Shown here: positions 33,605-45,260 of the stretch, one piece after another
How the letters are laid out: each line of letters begins with the position of its first letter
Numbering within the stretch: position 1 is the first letter of the stretch
Source: Tupaia tana
Taxonomy: Eukaryota > Chordata > Mammalia > Scandentia > Tupaiidae
Length of the DNA: 64,000 bases
NCBI GenBank assembly: GCA_026018925.1
Contig: JAKSZU010000016.1
Coordinates: 27,246,877-27,310,876 of the forward strand
Reading direction: 5' to 3'
Program-made: the position numbers and the translations under genes
Notes under the pieces: generated by a model
Database searches by the model: none
The model's input: only the letters and a program-made list of their open reading frames with translations
What the model was told of the DNA's origin: nothing

Positions 33605-33862
33605 ATTTAATTAATTTATTTTAACCAAAAGGGCAGAGGGCACTTGCATTTGCCAGAGAGAGTCAGGGAGAGAGAAAAAGAAGGAAAGTGAGAAAGCGCC
33701 CCCTCCCCACCATGAGGAATGTTTATGCCACAATCCCTTTTCCATTACTCCCTCCTTTTGGGGTTTTAGGCATACATGAATATGTGCCTTGTGTGTTTCT
33801 CAAGCACTGGGTCAGTCAGGTGGGATCCAGCTGCTTAAACACCACAACGTGGGCTGTCCTAT
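33605..33862 (-). mobile_element. Old SINE-A copy
   Basis: GGCACTTGCATTTGCCAGAG, GATGAGG-like changes in the C/G palindrome, TTTTGGGGTTTTAGGCATAC, and a degraded head (GGACAGCCCACGTTGTGGTG on the minus strand). Confidence 0.8.
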
Positions 33863-33905
33863 AATGTCAACTATTTTTATTTTTTTTTTCTAAAATTGCC
33901 TACAG

Positions 33906-34065
33906 GGGACCAGAAGGTGACATGGTGGTTAAGGTGCTGGACCCTCATGCACCGCTGACCACTGTTTGAGTCCTGGATCTCGTGGCTTGCTTTCTCTCTC
34001 TCTCTCTCTCATCAAATTAAAATAAATTAATAAATTAATAAAAATAAATAATTCATTTTTAAAAA
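33906..34065 (+). mobile_element. SINE-B copy
   Basis: GGGGACCAGAAGGTGACATGG, GTTTGAGTCCTGG, CGTGGCTTGCTTTCTC and an AATTAATAAATTAATAAAAA tail. ATTGCCTACAG and TTTGCCTACAAT flank it. It lies 43 bp from the inverted copy before it. Confidence 0.9.
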
Positions 34066-34155
34066 ATTTGCCTACAATCTTCTTCAATGTTGCATTTTAT
34101 GATTGCTGACACTGTCAATTGATTTATTATATTTTGAACTTTGAAAATACTCTCT

Positions 34156-34402
34156 TGGGACCAGCAGATAGCGTAATGGTTACATCACTAAACTTCTACG
34201 TAGTCAATGGTGGTTCAAGTTCTGGACATGGTGGCTTAAAATTCATGCCAGGTGCATGTGTGTTCGTGCCCTAAATCCCAAGAGGAGAATGGAGGAAAAG
34301 GAATTGCCATGTGGCCATCCCCCCAGGGGGTGATTTCTCACTTTCTGCCTCTCTGGCAAGTGTACACATCCTATAGCCAAAATCTCTCCCTTAAATAAGC
34401 CA
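34156..34402 (+). mobile_element. SINE-A copy
   Basis: AAAATACTCTCTT repeats at about 34143-34155 and after 34403. Head GGGACCAGCAGATAGCGTAA, body C6-A-G5, end CATCCTATAGCCAAAATC. Confidence 0.93.
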
Positions 34403-34816
34403 AAAATACTCTCTCTTTAAGTATTGGAATATTTAGTCCATTCACAGAAAACCCAGCTAAATGAACATGTCATAATGTATACATTTCAAATTAAAATATG
34501 TAAGAAGTTCAGCCCAAATATTTCAACAAATATTATTTTTCTTTGATATGTAGTTTCAAAGATAAATCTTTTCAAATTACTTGCCTCTTTTAATAATATG
34601 TTTTTAATGTTTGCCCAGATTTGGATGGTAGAAAATAATCAGCTTCTCAATCTCTTTCCATTGCTGTATAGGTATAAATTCATCTAATTAAAAACAGGAT
34701 TTCCACCAAGACACTTTCCACAGATTGAATTACTACAAAGGACAAATACAGAATTTCAAAACTAGCTCTGATACACCATTTGAGCTCTTGTTATTTAAAA
34801 ATTAATTTGGTTTCTG

Positions 34817-35019
34817 GGGCCAGCAGGTGGTGTGGTGGTTAAGGATGCTGGACTCCCACATGGCCAACTGCAGTTCAAGTCCCCAACCTGGCAGCTTGCT
34901 TTCTCATTTTCCCTCTCTCTCTCTCACTCTCCTGATCTCACTCTGTCCCTCTCTAGTCAAATAATAAATAAATAAATAAATAAATAAATAAGGCTAAATA
35001 AAATAATTCTTTTAAAAAA
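34817..35019 (+). mobile_element. SINE-B copy
   Basis: GGGGCCAGCAGGTGGTGTGG, AGTTCAAGTCCC, GGCAGCTTGCTTTCTC and an (AATA)n tail at 34963-34990. TTCATTCAGTTTCT after and TTAATTTGGTTTCT before may be the target site. Confidence 0.9.
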
Positions 35020-36597
35020 ATTCATTCAGTTTCTTTCTTTTTTTTGGGGGGGGGGGGGATCTGTTTCAAGTTTTGTTTTCAATAATTGTAAATTGCTCCA
35101 AACATCAAAAGCTACTGTTTGGGATACTTAATGTATTGAATACTTTGATTAAAGATTTCCAACTGTTTTTAACTAAAGCAATCAAAACACAGGGGATTTG
35201 TTTACAATGAAGTCTGATACCATCTTAGTACACTTAAATTGATTTCCAAGGCACTCTCTCAAAGGCTATGGAGTAGGTAGCTTAGGGAGAACAATAAATG
35301 TCTAAAATAAACAGAATACAGAGAACAGAAGAAGAATCTAATCAAATCACAGAAAAGGAATGCAGAGTGGTGCAGAGGGCTGGGCTAGGGTTGGAGATCA
35401 TTCAATTCTAAGCAGCTCCAACTGGCCTGACCATGTGGTTTCCTTCAGGACCCAGTGGTCCTGACCCAGGAGCAGAGGATGTAGGCAACTGCACTGATGT
35501 TGGGTTTGGCATCTGCAGGGTTGATGCATCAGACAAAAAAAAAGAAAGATGCCAGCAGGAAAGTGATCATGGAATACTCAAAAGGGTAGGCAAGCCCAGG
35601 TTGGAGGCACTAGGGGGTTCTCAACATCAAAGAACAGGTATAGAAATCAGAAAATGAAGAGTTGTCGACTAGGCTGAAGGCAGAGACAGAGTGGTGGAGA
35701 TTAAGATTACAGAGCTGTGGCAGATGGAATGATGCAAACACCACTCTAGAGAATGGCCACGGGGTTGTGTAGCCTAACTGCAGAGCCGTAGGAGAGAAGC
35801 CGGTAGGTTGTAGCAGGAGGGTTCCACGTGGACACTGAAGGCCCTATACTGATCACCCTGGTCACTGGCATTACGGAATTGGATAGAGATCTATGAGTTG
35901 GTCACTAGAGCCTTCAATATATGGAAAAGAGTGGCCAAAGGTTGAGAGCTGGCAAAAACAAGGAAGGCTGGCTGGGCACAGAGCTTTAAGGGCCTATGCC
36001 ACAAAGGAGCAGGGACTTTAACCTCGAAATGTAAAATGACTCATTGGATATGGTGAAGGGGCATCTCACAGATGTCTAAATGCTGCTTCAAGATCAGAAC
36101 TAGAGAGCCCATCAATATTCCCAACCATTCCCCTCCCCCTCATGGGAAACTTCAGATTTAGTACTTTCACTGGGGTTGCCATGCAAGCATTGACACCAAT
36201 ATGCGTTATTCATAAAGCTCCGGGGAGTCAAAGAGATGAGATAAGGCTTTAGAAACATCATCTCAGGAAATGGAAAGACTTCTCTAGCAAACACAGAAAC
36301 CCCAACAGCTGGATTTCTAACAGCTGTGCTTGTTTCATGGAGATTTACCCTGAGAAATGTAGACAGCCAAAGAAACACAAAACTACGGAATTTTAAAACT
36401 GAGGCCTTAGGCTTGTCTCAAACAATTTAACAACAATCATAAAACAAACAAACAACAACAAAAACAAAACCCAACTCTCCCCTTAGTAGTCACACCTAGA
36501 GAGCCCGGGCGGGCGCTGAGCTATCAGGACTTCTCAGAGGCAGATAGATGGGAGCCCGGGAGCTATGCTCAGTGCTCTTTCCACCTTACATCTGACA
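35020..36597. other. Unassigned stretch, possibly decayed repeat
   Basis: Opens with a T run and G12 (35047-35058). Part of 35940-36060 (GGGCCTATGCCACAAAGGAG, GGGACTTTAACC) resembles an old mammalian repeat type also suspected at 43345-43740. Part 36100-36370 looks unique. No coding sequence. Confidence 0.4.
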
Positions 36598-36857
36598 ATG
36601 GTTCTTTCTTTCTTTAAAAAAAATATGCTAGAGAGCGTAAGTGCTTGCCAGAGAGACACAGAGAGAAGGAAAGTAAGAAAGCACCCCCCCCCCCCCACAG
36701 GGGATGGTCACACCACAATCCTTTCTCTGCCATCTCTCCTCCTTTTGGGGTCTTGGGCACACACGCACACACCCCCCGCATGTTCTTCAAGACTTGAACT
36801 GCATATTTGGATACGTGGGATCAAGTTGGTTTAACCACCATGCTACTGACTGGTCCC
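36598..36857 (-). mobile_element. Old SINE-A copy with C-run
   Basis: CATGCTACTGACTGGTCCCC is the reversed head. The family palindrome is replaced by about 14 consecutive C at 36685-36698. Confidence 0.85.
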
Positions 36858-37335
36858 CAACATTCGTTTCTTAAACAAACCCATGAGTTCCCCAAAAATC
36901 TCTTTCCAAGTGCCTGACACAGTCTCCCAAACAAGAATCTGAAAAGCTTATGCCTAGAGTTTCAACCTTCCCCATGATATTATCTCTAAGAAACTATTAA
37001 ATTTCCATGATTCTGATGAAGGCAGATGATCCCTCAAAAGGACAGAAGTTGGAGTTAGATTCAGCTACTGATATTTCTGATGTCATCATGGCCTACATTC
37101 CTGATTCAATGGCCCCTGCCCTTAGGAATTGAGACTCAATTGGCAAGCCCGGATAGAATCATTAAAAGTAACTGTACCATGAAGTGGCTCCTTCTGCAAA
37201 CCTCTCCTCTGCTACACCAAGCCTCTTGGACAGCCAGTAACTGATGTCCCCAGAAGTGGTCCTGCCTTCCCCTGAGGCCCTCCAATGCCACCTGCTCACC
37301 TGTTCACTGGCCCCCTCCAGGCACACAAGTGCTTT

Positions 37336-37343
<8 letters not shown>

Positions 37344-37366
<23 letters not shown>

Positions 37367-37608
37367 GAGAGGTTTTCGCTATAGGGCGCGTGCGCTCGCC
37401 AGACAAAGAAAGAGAGACAGAAAGCGAGAAATCATCCCCCAGGGGGGATGGCCACGCTGCAATCCCTTCTCCTCCATTCTCCTCTCGGGATCTTGGTTAC
37501 ACACGCACATGCGCCCAGCGTGAGTTTTAAGTCACTGGGTCCGGGACGTGAACCGCGGTCAACTACGTGGGAGTCCAGCGACATAGTCATTACACTAACT
37601 GCTGTTCC
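37344..37608 (-). mobile_element. Young-looking SINE-A copy
   Basis: A T run of about 25, CGCTATAGGGCGCGTGCGCTC, C6-A-G6 around 37437-37449, GTCCGGGACGTGAACCGCGG and the reversed head TTACACTAACTGCTGTTCCC. Most CpG positions are retained. Confidence 0.93.
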
Positions 37609-38059
37609 CCCTTTGCTTTTTCTCATTTGCACAGGGACACTGTCTTGCTCAGCCTGTGGTTCTCTCTGCAGGGCACTCCTGGTCTGACAGAGGCATGCAG
37701 AGCTGGCTATACAATTTACAGGGCTCAGAGTAAGATAAAATGTATGCCCCTTGTTTGAAGAGTTGGGGAAAGAGATTTTTCTCTTTTTTTATGCTGTCTA
37801 TTTGCTATTTGACATTGTGCCTCCTTGGCCATGGAATATTCATTTACGGGTTGAGTGCAGACCCCACATGCACCTGGGGTCCCAGCCCACACTGGCACAA
37901 GTTCTATTACTAAAATTAAATACAAATTCAAAGATAAAATTATTTTAAAATTTCATATGGCAAGTGCCAAGCATTAAAACTCAAGCATGGGGCCTTCTGA
38001 GCTGAGGGCTCTGTGTAACAACACTGGTCACACACCTACAAAGTCAGGTCTGGCCAAAT

Positions 38060-38380
38060 GGTTTACTATCTCACTTCCTTCAGGTCTCTGCTCACTCATT
38101 CCCTTACCGTTTTGCATTAAATAACAAACTAGCTACACGCCTATCCACCTTCCAACATTTATCTCCCTGTCTTCTTTCTTTTTTTTTTTTCCAGTAGATT
38201 TTAGCACAGCCTCAAGTGTTTATTAAGTTCATTGTTTGTCTGTTGTATGTCTCTCTTGCTATCATGTAGGCTTTGTAGAGGCAGAAATTTCATTTTATTC
38301 ATTGGTGTATTCCCTCTAGCGAACAGTGCCAGAGACATGGTAGTGGCTTCATAAATACTTGTTGAGTGAATGCATGATTA
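38060..38380 (+). mobile_element. L2 3' end
   Basis: TCACTTCCTTCAGGTCTCTGC near the start, TTTGTAGAGGCAGAAATTTC, TCATTGGTGTATTCCCTC, CAGTGCCAGAGACATGGTAG and AATACTTGTTGAGTGAATG at the end fit the ordered 3' end of L2. Confidence 0.75.
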
Positions 38381-38603
38381 TGATGATGCATAACGAATAG
38401 TCTAGAATGTCAGGAAAGAGAACATTTCTGTGGCATGTGGCCCATGGGATCACAGAGAATGTGTAGCTCATGTTTTAGAGAGGGGTGATTGTAACACATA
38501 AGAGCGTTTCTGAAGAATTGTGCAGAATGCCATGGGATCAAAGAGAAAGCCCAGGTAGAGGAGAGACCCTTGAGAAAAGGGTGATTAAAAGTTTGCCACA
38601 TGA

Positions 38604-38883
38604 GGCCAGCAGATGGCATAGTGGTTAAGGCGCTGGACTCCCAGATGGCTGACTGCAGTTCAAATGCTGGACCTGGTGGCTTGAAACTCCTATCAGGTAC
38701 ATGTGTGCATGTGCCCAAAATCCTGGGAGGAGAATGGAGGAGAAGGGACTGCAGCCTGACCAACCCTCTCCCCCGCAGGGGGTGCGGTTTCTTACTTTCT
38801 GTCTCTCTGTCTTTCTGATGAAGGTATATGCCTTATAGAAAAATCTCTTTAAAAAAAAAAAAAAGAGAGAGAGAGAGAGAGTA
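38604..38883 (+). mobile_element. SINE-A copy with GA tail
   Basis: The head GAGGCCAGCAGATGGCATAG is a near-consensus CTCF core. AGTTCAAATGCTGG, GGGAGGAGAATGGAGG and GCCTTATAGAAAAATC follow. The tail is A14 then (GA)n. Confidence 0.92.
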
Positions 38884-39589
38884 TTTAGATGCCTGAGAAG
38901 AGTAGAAGGAGTGTTATAAAAATTAGAAACACAGGAGAAAATTTGAGGCAGGAATGCACATGTCATATCTGTAGGGCATAAGGAAATTTGTTTGTTTGGA
39001 GCAAAGTGCTATTTTTTTTTAATAAGTCATCAAATAGAACTGCGATTCAGGATCATCTCACACCAGAATGTCTAATCTGATTTATTCTGCAATTTATTAT
39101 GATTTAGGTGCACTTTTACAAGCCCCAATTTTTATCTACTAGAGAATAAGAAGCAATGAAGTCCACAATGATACCTTTTGTATTTTTTTTCCCAAGCTCC
39201 AGCTTACAGACTTTAGGGCATTATATGTATCTTCAAATCATATAAAGATCTGTACAATATATGTGAATCAATGGGAAATTTCTGAAACTGATACAATAAA
39301 CATGGCTCTACTGTTTATGTATTTTTATGGATTCTTTTTTTCCCCTTATCTGTTTCTCCTTGCCCTAACCCTCTTTTATAGATTCTTAAATTTGAGTATT
39401 AGTAATCAGATGTTACTTTTCCAAATTTTCACAGTTGTTCATGTAATGTATGGGATTTCAAATTGTGCATACTTTAAGAATAAATGAGATGTTTGAAAAA
39501 AGATGTTGGATATCATTCTAATTGGATTACAAGGGTAGGATAAAATTTAGAAAAGTAGCATTAAATTACTTAAGTTAAAAATAATTGTA

Positions 39590-39943
39590 TTAAAATTATA
39601 AGAAGTCAAAACTGTTATGAGACAAAGCAGGATATTATATATCAATAAAAGGGCTAATTCACCAAGAAGCTATAAAAATTATAAACAAACATGCAACATC
39701 AGAGCACCAAGATATATGAAGCACATATTGACAGAACTGAAAGGAGGGAAAGCTTCACAAGAATAGACGACTTCAAGATCAGTAAGGAAATAGCAGACTT
39801 GAATGACACTATCAACCAATCGTACCTAACAGATAATACAGGCTATGCTACCTAATAACAGCAGGGTATACATTTTTTTCTCAAGTACACATGGAAAATT
39901 CTCTAGGTTACAGCATATGTTAGACCACAAAACAAGTGTTATT
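39590..39943 (+). mobile_element. L1 ORF2 fragment, 5' segment
   Basis: AACTGTTATGAGACAAAGCAGG, AAAAGGGCTAATTCACCAAG, CAACATCAGAGCACCAAGAT, TTGACAGAACTGAAAGG and CAGCATATGTTAGACCAC are typical L1 ORF2 nucleotide strings. The reading frame is broken. It continues after the inserted SINE-B. Confidence 0.88.
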
Positions 39944-40132
39944 GGGGCTGGCAAGTGGTGTGGTGGTTGAAGGCGCTGGACTCCCACATGGCCGACCACG
40001 GTTCAAGTCTCGGACCTGGTGGCTTGCTTTCTCACTTCCTCTCTCTCTCTCTCTGATCAAACTGAAAAATAATAATGGTATAATAATAAATAAAGTTAAA
40101 TAAAATAATTCTTTAAAAAAAATTAAAAAAAA
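39944..40132 (+). mobile_element. SINE-B copy inserted in L1 (clearest example)
   Basis: AAAACAAGTGTTATT is present exactly at 39929-39943 and 40133-40147. Head GGGGCTGGCAAGTGGTGTGG, B-box match GGTTCAAGTCTC, GGTGGCTTGCTTTCTCAC, CT tract, then an A/T-rich tail ending in A runs. The host L1 resumes without loss. Confidence 0.97.
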
Positions 40133-40436
40133 AAAACAAGTGTTATTAAGACTTAAAAGATTTAAAGAATACAAAGTATCTTTTCTGGTCACAATGGAAG
40201 GAAACGACTAACAGTAATCGAGAGCAAAAGGAAAACTCTAAAATTCACAAATACATAGAAATCAAATAATATACTCTTAAACAACCAACACGTCAAGAAG
40301 AAATCACAAGAGAAAAATAGAAAATATCTTGATACAAAATAAAATGAAAAGACAACAGACAAAATTTATGGGATTCAATTAAAGTAGTACTAAGAGTGAA
40401 GTTTATAGCTATAAATACTTATATTGAAAAAAACTC
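40133..40436 (+). mobile_element. L1 ORF2 fragment, 3' segment
   Basis: TTTTCTGGTCACAATGGAAGG, AAATTCACAAATACATAGAAATC, AACAACCAACACGTCAAG and GTGAAGTTTATAGCTATAAA continue the ORF2 order from 39943. Confidence 0.88.
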
Positions 40437-40838
40437 TTGAAAAATATAATTATATATTGGCGATCTTCTATAGTTGAACCTAGTAAATTGGCTGTTTATA
40501 ATGGACTTTGGATTTTCTCTTTTTCTTCGTTGTCTTAACTTCGTAAACCCATAATACCTCAGTACATTTTCTAGTGGTAGAAAAAAATAGCAAAGCATAT
40601 TCAATAATTAGTCTGGAGAATGACAAAGCAGCGGCAGCCAGAAGCACTGAGTCTGCCTCTCCCAAAGTCTCCAGCCATATTTCCCACCAAGATGTTATAC
40701 AGCCCCTACCCCACCGAGACTGAATCCCCACAGAACAAAAACCCTCGTACATGGGATCCTCACTGAGCAAATCCCCGCAGACTGGGTTTTTCACCTACCC
40801 AGGCTTCTTAATGCCTCTCTTTGTACCAGCACCCCCCC

Positions 40839-41120
40839 TCTTTTTTTTTTTTTTTTTTTTTTCCTGGCAACAAGGTGCATAAGATTGCCTGGGAGAGCCT
40901 GAGAGAGATAGAGAGAGGGAAAGTGAGAAACAACTCCCCAGGGGGATGGAGGTTCCACAATCTCATCTCCCCCATTCCCCTTTTGGGATTTTGGGCTCAC
41001 CCACATAGGCACGCACACACGCAGAAACATCCAGCATGATTTTCAAACCGCCAGTCTGAGACCCCAATCACAGTCGTCCATGAGTCCAGCACCTTAACCA
41101 CCATGCCCCGTGTTGGCCCT
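40839..41120 (-). mobile_element. SINE-A copy
   Basis: T23 tail complement, CCCCTTTTGGGATTTTGGGC, and the reversed head CTTAACCACCATGCCCCGTG TTGGCCC. TTTGTACCAGCACC and CCTGTACCAGCCC flank it. Confidence 0.88.
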
Positions 41121-41172
41121 GTACCAGCCCTTCCGCATGGCCCTCTAGCTCACATCCATCTGGTTAACTCTT

Positions 41173-41316
41173 TTCTTGTTTTAATTTGCCAGAAGGCATG
41201 TGTGCTTGCCAGAGGCAGAGACAGAGAAAGAGAAGGAGAAAGCACTCCCGATGAGATGTAGTCACACCACAATCCTTTCTTCTCCCTCTCTCCATCCTTT
41301 TGGGGCTTGGGGCACT

Positions 41317-41355
<39 letters not shown>

Positions 41356-41438
41356 CTGGTGTGTTTTTCAAGCCACCGGGTCTGGGACTCAAACCATGTG
41401 GGATCCAGATGCCTTAACCACCAGGCGACAAACTCGTT
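41173..41438 (-). mobile_element. SINE-A copy with (CA)n and perfect target duplication
   Basis: CATCTGGTTAACTCTT is exact at 41157-41172 and 41439-41454. The body GTGCGTGCGTG section has become (CA)n at 41320-41352. The tail is nearly lost (TTGTTTTAA). Confidence 0.94.
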
Positions 41439-42143
41439 CATCTGGTTAACTCTTACCCACCCTCGACTTAAAGATGTCTCCTCCCACATCATCCTGCACA
41501 TGCAGACAAAGCCATGGCTATGGGTATGATCTCTCCTCTACAAAGAAAGATAATGAAGGCCATTGCTGTGTCTCGTGTCCCCCAACCTCTTTCCCACCCT
41601 CTCAGTACTGAACAGAACCCACAGGCCAACGAAGCTCTCAGTATCTTTTGTGAACAAAGATACGATTTTTTTTTGTAATTTATATGTAAATATATTAAGA
41701 TGTCATATTTAGAAACAATTTTTTCTTCATTATTATGCTTGGCTACTTACAGAAGGCTTTCTGTTGGGAGTAATAATTTGTGTTCTAATTAAATCTGTTT
41801 CTGGGAACATAGTGTATGAATTATGAATATAATATCCACATGAAAGCTAACACTGTCGACCCCATAAACAAGACACTGTTCAAACAGCTTCATGCACAAG
41901 CCAGCACAGTAGATAAACCATATTTTCTCTTGGAAGCTGCATTTATTTTCATGTCTAGGGCTTCTCAGAAACCAAATTAATATTCTTTAAAGAAAGTGTG
42001 TTTAATCCTTAGTTTTCCAAGCTCAGTAGGAAACTAGTTGTACATATCTTAATGTGTTCATGGAATGAAAAAAATATTAAAAATATTTGTATCTCAGGTA
42101 GAATAAGCACAATGCAACAAAGTACATTAATAAAATGCTCTCA

Positions 42144-42440
42144 GGGAACCAGCAGTTAGCGTAATGGCTATGTCGCTGGACTCCCACGTAGTCGACCGCG
42201 GTTCGCGTCTCGGACCCGGTGGCTTACAACTCACGCCGGGCGCGTGTGCGTGCGTGCCCAAGATCCCGAGAGGAGAATGGAGGAGAAGGGATTGCGGCGT
42301 GACCATCCCCCCTGGGGGATGATTTCTCGCTTTCTGTCTCTATGTCTCTCTCTGTCTGTCTGGCGAGCGCACGCGCCCTATAGCGAAAAACCTCTCCAAA
42401 AAATAAAAAAATAAAAAAAATAAAAAAATAAAAAATAAAA
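42144..42440 (+). mobile_element. SINE-A copy (clearest, near consensus)
   Basis: AATAAAATGCTCTCA flanks both sides (42129-42143 and about 42441-42455). Order: GGGAACCAGCAGTTAGCGTA (A-box match TAGCGTAATGG), ACTCCCACGTAGTCGACC, GGTTCGCGTCTCGGACCC (B box), CTCACGCCGGGCGCGTG, GGAGAAGGGATTGCGGC, a near-C6-T-G5 palindrome, a CTCTCTGTCTGTCTGG tract, CGCGCCCTATAGCG and an A-rich (AAATAAA)n tail. Such an element would be transcribed by Pol III if intact and need L1 machinery to move. Confidence 0.97.
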
Positions 42441-42759
42441 AATAAAATGCTCTCACCCACTTATTCATTAATTGCAAAAATTATTTCAGAAATGAGAACA
42501 TTGTTGTGAATAAAATAGGATCATTCTACTGAATTCCTATGATATTTTTTAGTAAAATTCTTTCCCTTCACTAACTACTATGAAATGCAGGGTATTTTCT
42601 AGTTATTTCTGCTTTTAAAATAATTATTGAATCATAACTAATGAAGTTTTCCAGGTAAACTGAGCTATTCACATTAATAAGAGTCTTTAAGATCCTACAA
42701 GATTCTTTCCCTAGAAACTTTACCAATGTATTATATTATATTACACTTATCTACAGTAT

Positions 42760-42895
42760 ATGATGGGTTGCCTTCTGGCTCAAGTAAATGATCCAACTTC
42801 TGTGTTCAGATTATTTTGTAAAATTGGGATAATAGTAGCTCCTAAGTTTGCTGTAAGGATTAAATGAGTAAATAAATATGTGTTAACCACACATT
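42760..42895 (+). mobile_element. MIR fragment
   Basis: TTTGTAAAATTGGGATAATAG, TGCTGTAAGGATTAAATGAG and TAAATAAATATGTGTT fit the 3' half of MIR. Confidence 0.72.
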
Positions 42896-43344
42896 CATTT
42901 GTTATATATGTGTTATGTGTTTGTCATTCTTTTTCTAAGTGACCATAGTAATTGAATAAAGGTTTATTAAGTGTATACCATAATGTGAAAAGCACTATTC
43001 CAACAAGAACAAAGCAGGGATAACTTTTCTGATGGTTACAAGTACTAGGAGGGAAATGAAGTTGTGCACGGGGACAGGGAATGAATGTGTATGTAGCAGG
43101 TGGTGGGTGGGTGCTGTTTTATACAGGGGAGCTGGGGAAACATCTCAATGAAAAGATGACATTTGGGAAAATGCTACTATTTCTTTCATTCCATAACAGC
43201 AGTAAGATATGTAAGGGATATACTCAAGGCACAGAGAATAGTAGGAACGAGGCCCCAAGGGTTGGCATGTTTCAGAAAGAGCCAGAGAGCCATTGTGGTT
43301 GCAGCTCAGAAACGACAATGTAGTGTGGTAGGGTTGGGGGTAAA

Positions 43345-43740
43345 AAACACAAGTTCTATATATGGTGGTAGCTTGGGCTGGGCGGTAGCTGCAGAAATTA
43401 TAAAAGTAGATGCATTTGCTATATATTATGAAATTGGGGACCACAGGGTTTGCCAATGGATGAGATTGTGGGGTGTAGAAGAAAAGGATGAGTCAAAGAT
43501 GACTCCAGGCTTTTGGCTCAAGGAAATGGAAGAATGGAGTTACCATTTGCTAAGATGAGACACACAGCAGGAGAAGCAGATTCTGTGGAAGAGCAGAGAG
43601 TTTATTTTGGATCTGATAAGTGAGTAATACTTATTACACAGCCAAGTGGAACTCCTGAGCAGACAGTTGGATATACAAGCCGAGACTGCCAGAGAGAAGC
43701 CCTGGCTGTAGATAAAAATTCAGGAGTTGCCCACGTATGG
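43345..43740 (+). mobile_element. Ancient interspersed repeat, family not assigned
   Basis: GGTTTGCCAATGGATGAGATTG, GGGGTGTAGAAGAAAAGGAT, GATGACTCCAGGCTTTTGGC, GGAGTTACCATTTGCTAAGA and GCAGACAGTTGGATATACAA form a series I recall from a widespread mammalian repeat whose name I cannot give. No coding sequence. Confidence 0.5.
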
Positions 43741-43818
43741 AAATTTTAAGTTTTATTGAAAATGTGATATAATTCAATGGGGAACAGAATCTGTTTCTTT
43801 ATTAAAAAGTATCTCTAA

Positions 43819-43992
43819 GGGGTAAGGTAGCATGGAGGCTAAGATACTGGACTCCCACATGGCCAACCATGGTTCAAGTCCCAGACCTGGCAGCTTGCTT
43901 TCTCACTATCCCTCTCTCTCTGTCTCTTATCTCTGTTTAAATTGAATAATAATGATGATGATAAACAAAATTACATAAATAATTCTTTTTTA
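43819..43992 (+). mobile_element. SINE-B copy
   Basis: AAAAGTATCTCTAA at 43805-43818 and again at about 43995 is the target duplication. Head degraded to GGGTAAGGTAGCATGGAGGC, B box GGTTCAAGTCC intact. Confidence 0.92.
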
Positions 43993-44054
43993 AAAGTATC
44001 TCTAATATAGTCTTTGGTTTGAGAATTTTGTAGACTGTATTATTAATTTTTTTA

Positions 44055-44253
44055 AGTTCCTTTATTTCTTCTGAACAAGAGAGACAGCGCCCTCAACAGG
44101 GTCTTTGTGCTGTGGTCCACACTCATGGGTGGGACAGCTGACGTGCATCACAAGCACAGGTACTCAGTATGCTTGGGAAGGCCCTGGGACACAAACCCAG
44201 GACTCTCCCACGTAGGCCCAGCTGTGTCACCACTATACCACCACTTGGCCCCG
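44055..44253 (-). mobile_element. SINE-C copy
   Basis: GTTCCTTTATTTCTTCTGAAC, GGGTCTTTGTGCTGTGG, GCATCACAAGCACAGGTAC, ACAAACCCAGGACTCTCCC and CACCACTATACCACCACTTGG run in reverse family order. Confidence 0.82.
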
Positions 44254-44595
44254 TGCTGTTATTTTTGCAGCTATATTTTCGGTTTTGTTTGGCAAGTGAG
44301 GCTCAACAGTTCTTGACAAAAAACTCAGAAAAGATCTGTCTCTTTTCTGTTTGGATGAGAAACAGTAAGGTTTTTCATTTGTTTTGGAAAAGTTAATAAA
44401 ATCCTTGATTTCTAAATACTTAGGTAGGACCTAGAACACAACATTTTGGGGGGACAGAATCGCTTGCCTGGGAGGTTTTTGGTGGAAACATCACCATGGG
44501 CACTAAAGTTCAGATATAAGAGGGGATGCTCTGCACCCTCATTTATTACCTCTCTAACTGCTATTTGGACTGCGAGTATTGTAGCATATTTATCC

Positions 44596-44875
44596 ATGTG
44601 CCACCTGTCACAAGACCACATATGGTATGACCTCCATTCATACAAAATGCCTAAAATAGGCAAGTCTACAGAGAGCTAAAGAATGGGAGAGGGAGAAACT
44701 GAGAGTGACTGCTAATGAGTACAAAGTTTCTTTTAGAGGACAAAAATGTCCTAAGTTTGGTTGTGGTGATAGTTGTACAACTTTGTGATAAATTTTTAAA
44801 AATTTTATTTGTATACTTTAAATGGGTAGATTATATATTAAAAATATGTGAATTATTTTAAAATAAAGCTGTTTC
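44596..44875 (+). mobile_element. L1 3' end, first of two
   Basis: TATGGTATGACCTCCATTC, GGTTGTGGTGATAGTTGTAC, TACTTTAAATGGGTAGATTA and a terminal AAATAAAGCTG are the standard end of old L1 elements. Confidence 0.8.
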
Positions 44876-44884
44876 TTTAAAGAG

Positions 44885-45229
44885 GTAGCATTAAGAAAAC
44901 AACAAAGTAAGCTACTGAATAGGAGAAAAATTCATGTTACATATATCTGAATAAGGATAGAATATATAAAGAACACTTACAAACTAATGATATGATGATA
45001 ATCCAATAAAAATTAAGTAGAATATTTGTATACACTTTATAAAGTAGACACTTTATAAAGGAAGACATACCAAGTATCAATCAGTGCATAAAAAGATGAT
45101 AAACATCATTAATCATCAGAAAAAAGCAAATTAAAGCCACTTTAAGATACCACTACATACCCACTAGAATGGATAAAAGTGAAAACTTGCTAATTTAGCA
45201 AAAATGTAAAGCAGCAGGAATATATTGTT

Positions 45230-45260
<31 letters not shown>

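Noticed and set aside
39590-40436. Functional L1 ORF2
   Set aside because: Short fragment with frameshifts and stops, split by a SINE.
41320-41352. CRISPR-like array or other structured repeat
   Set aside because: Simple CA dinucleotide repeat within a SINE in a mammalian genome. No spacers.
42144-42225. tRNA gene
   Set aside because: The head has A and B boxes but no complete cloverleaf or pairing acceptor stem, and is followed by a SINE body, tail and target duplication.
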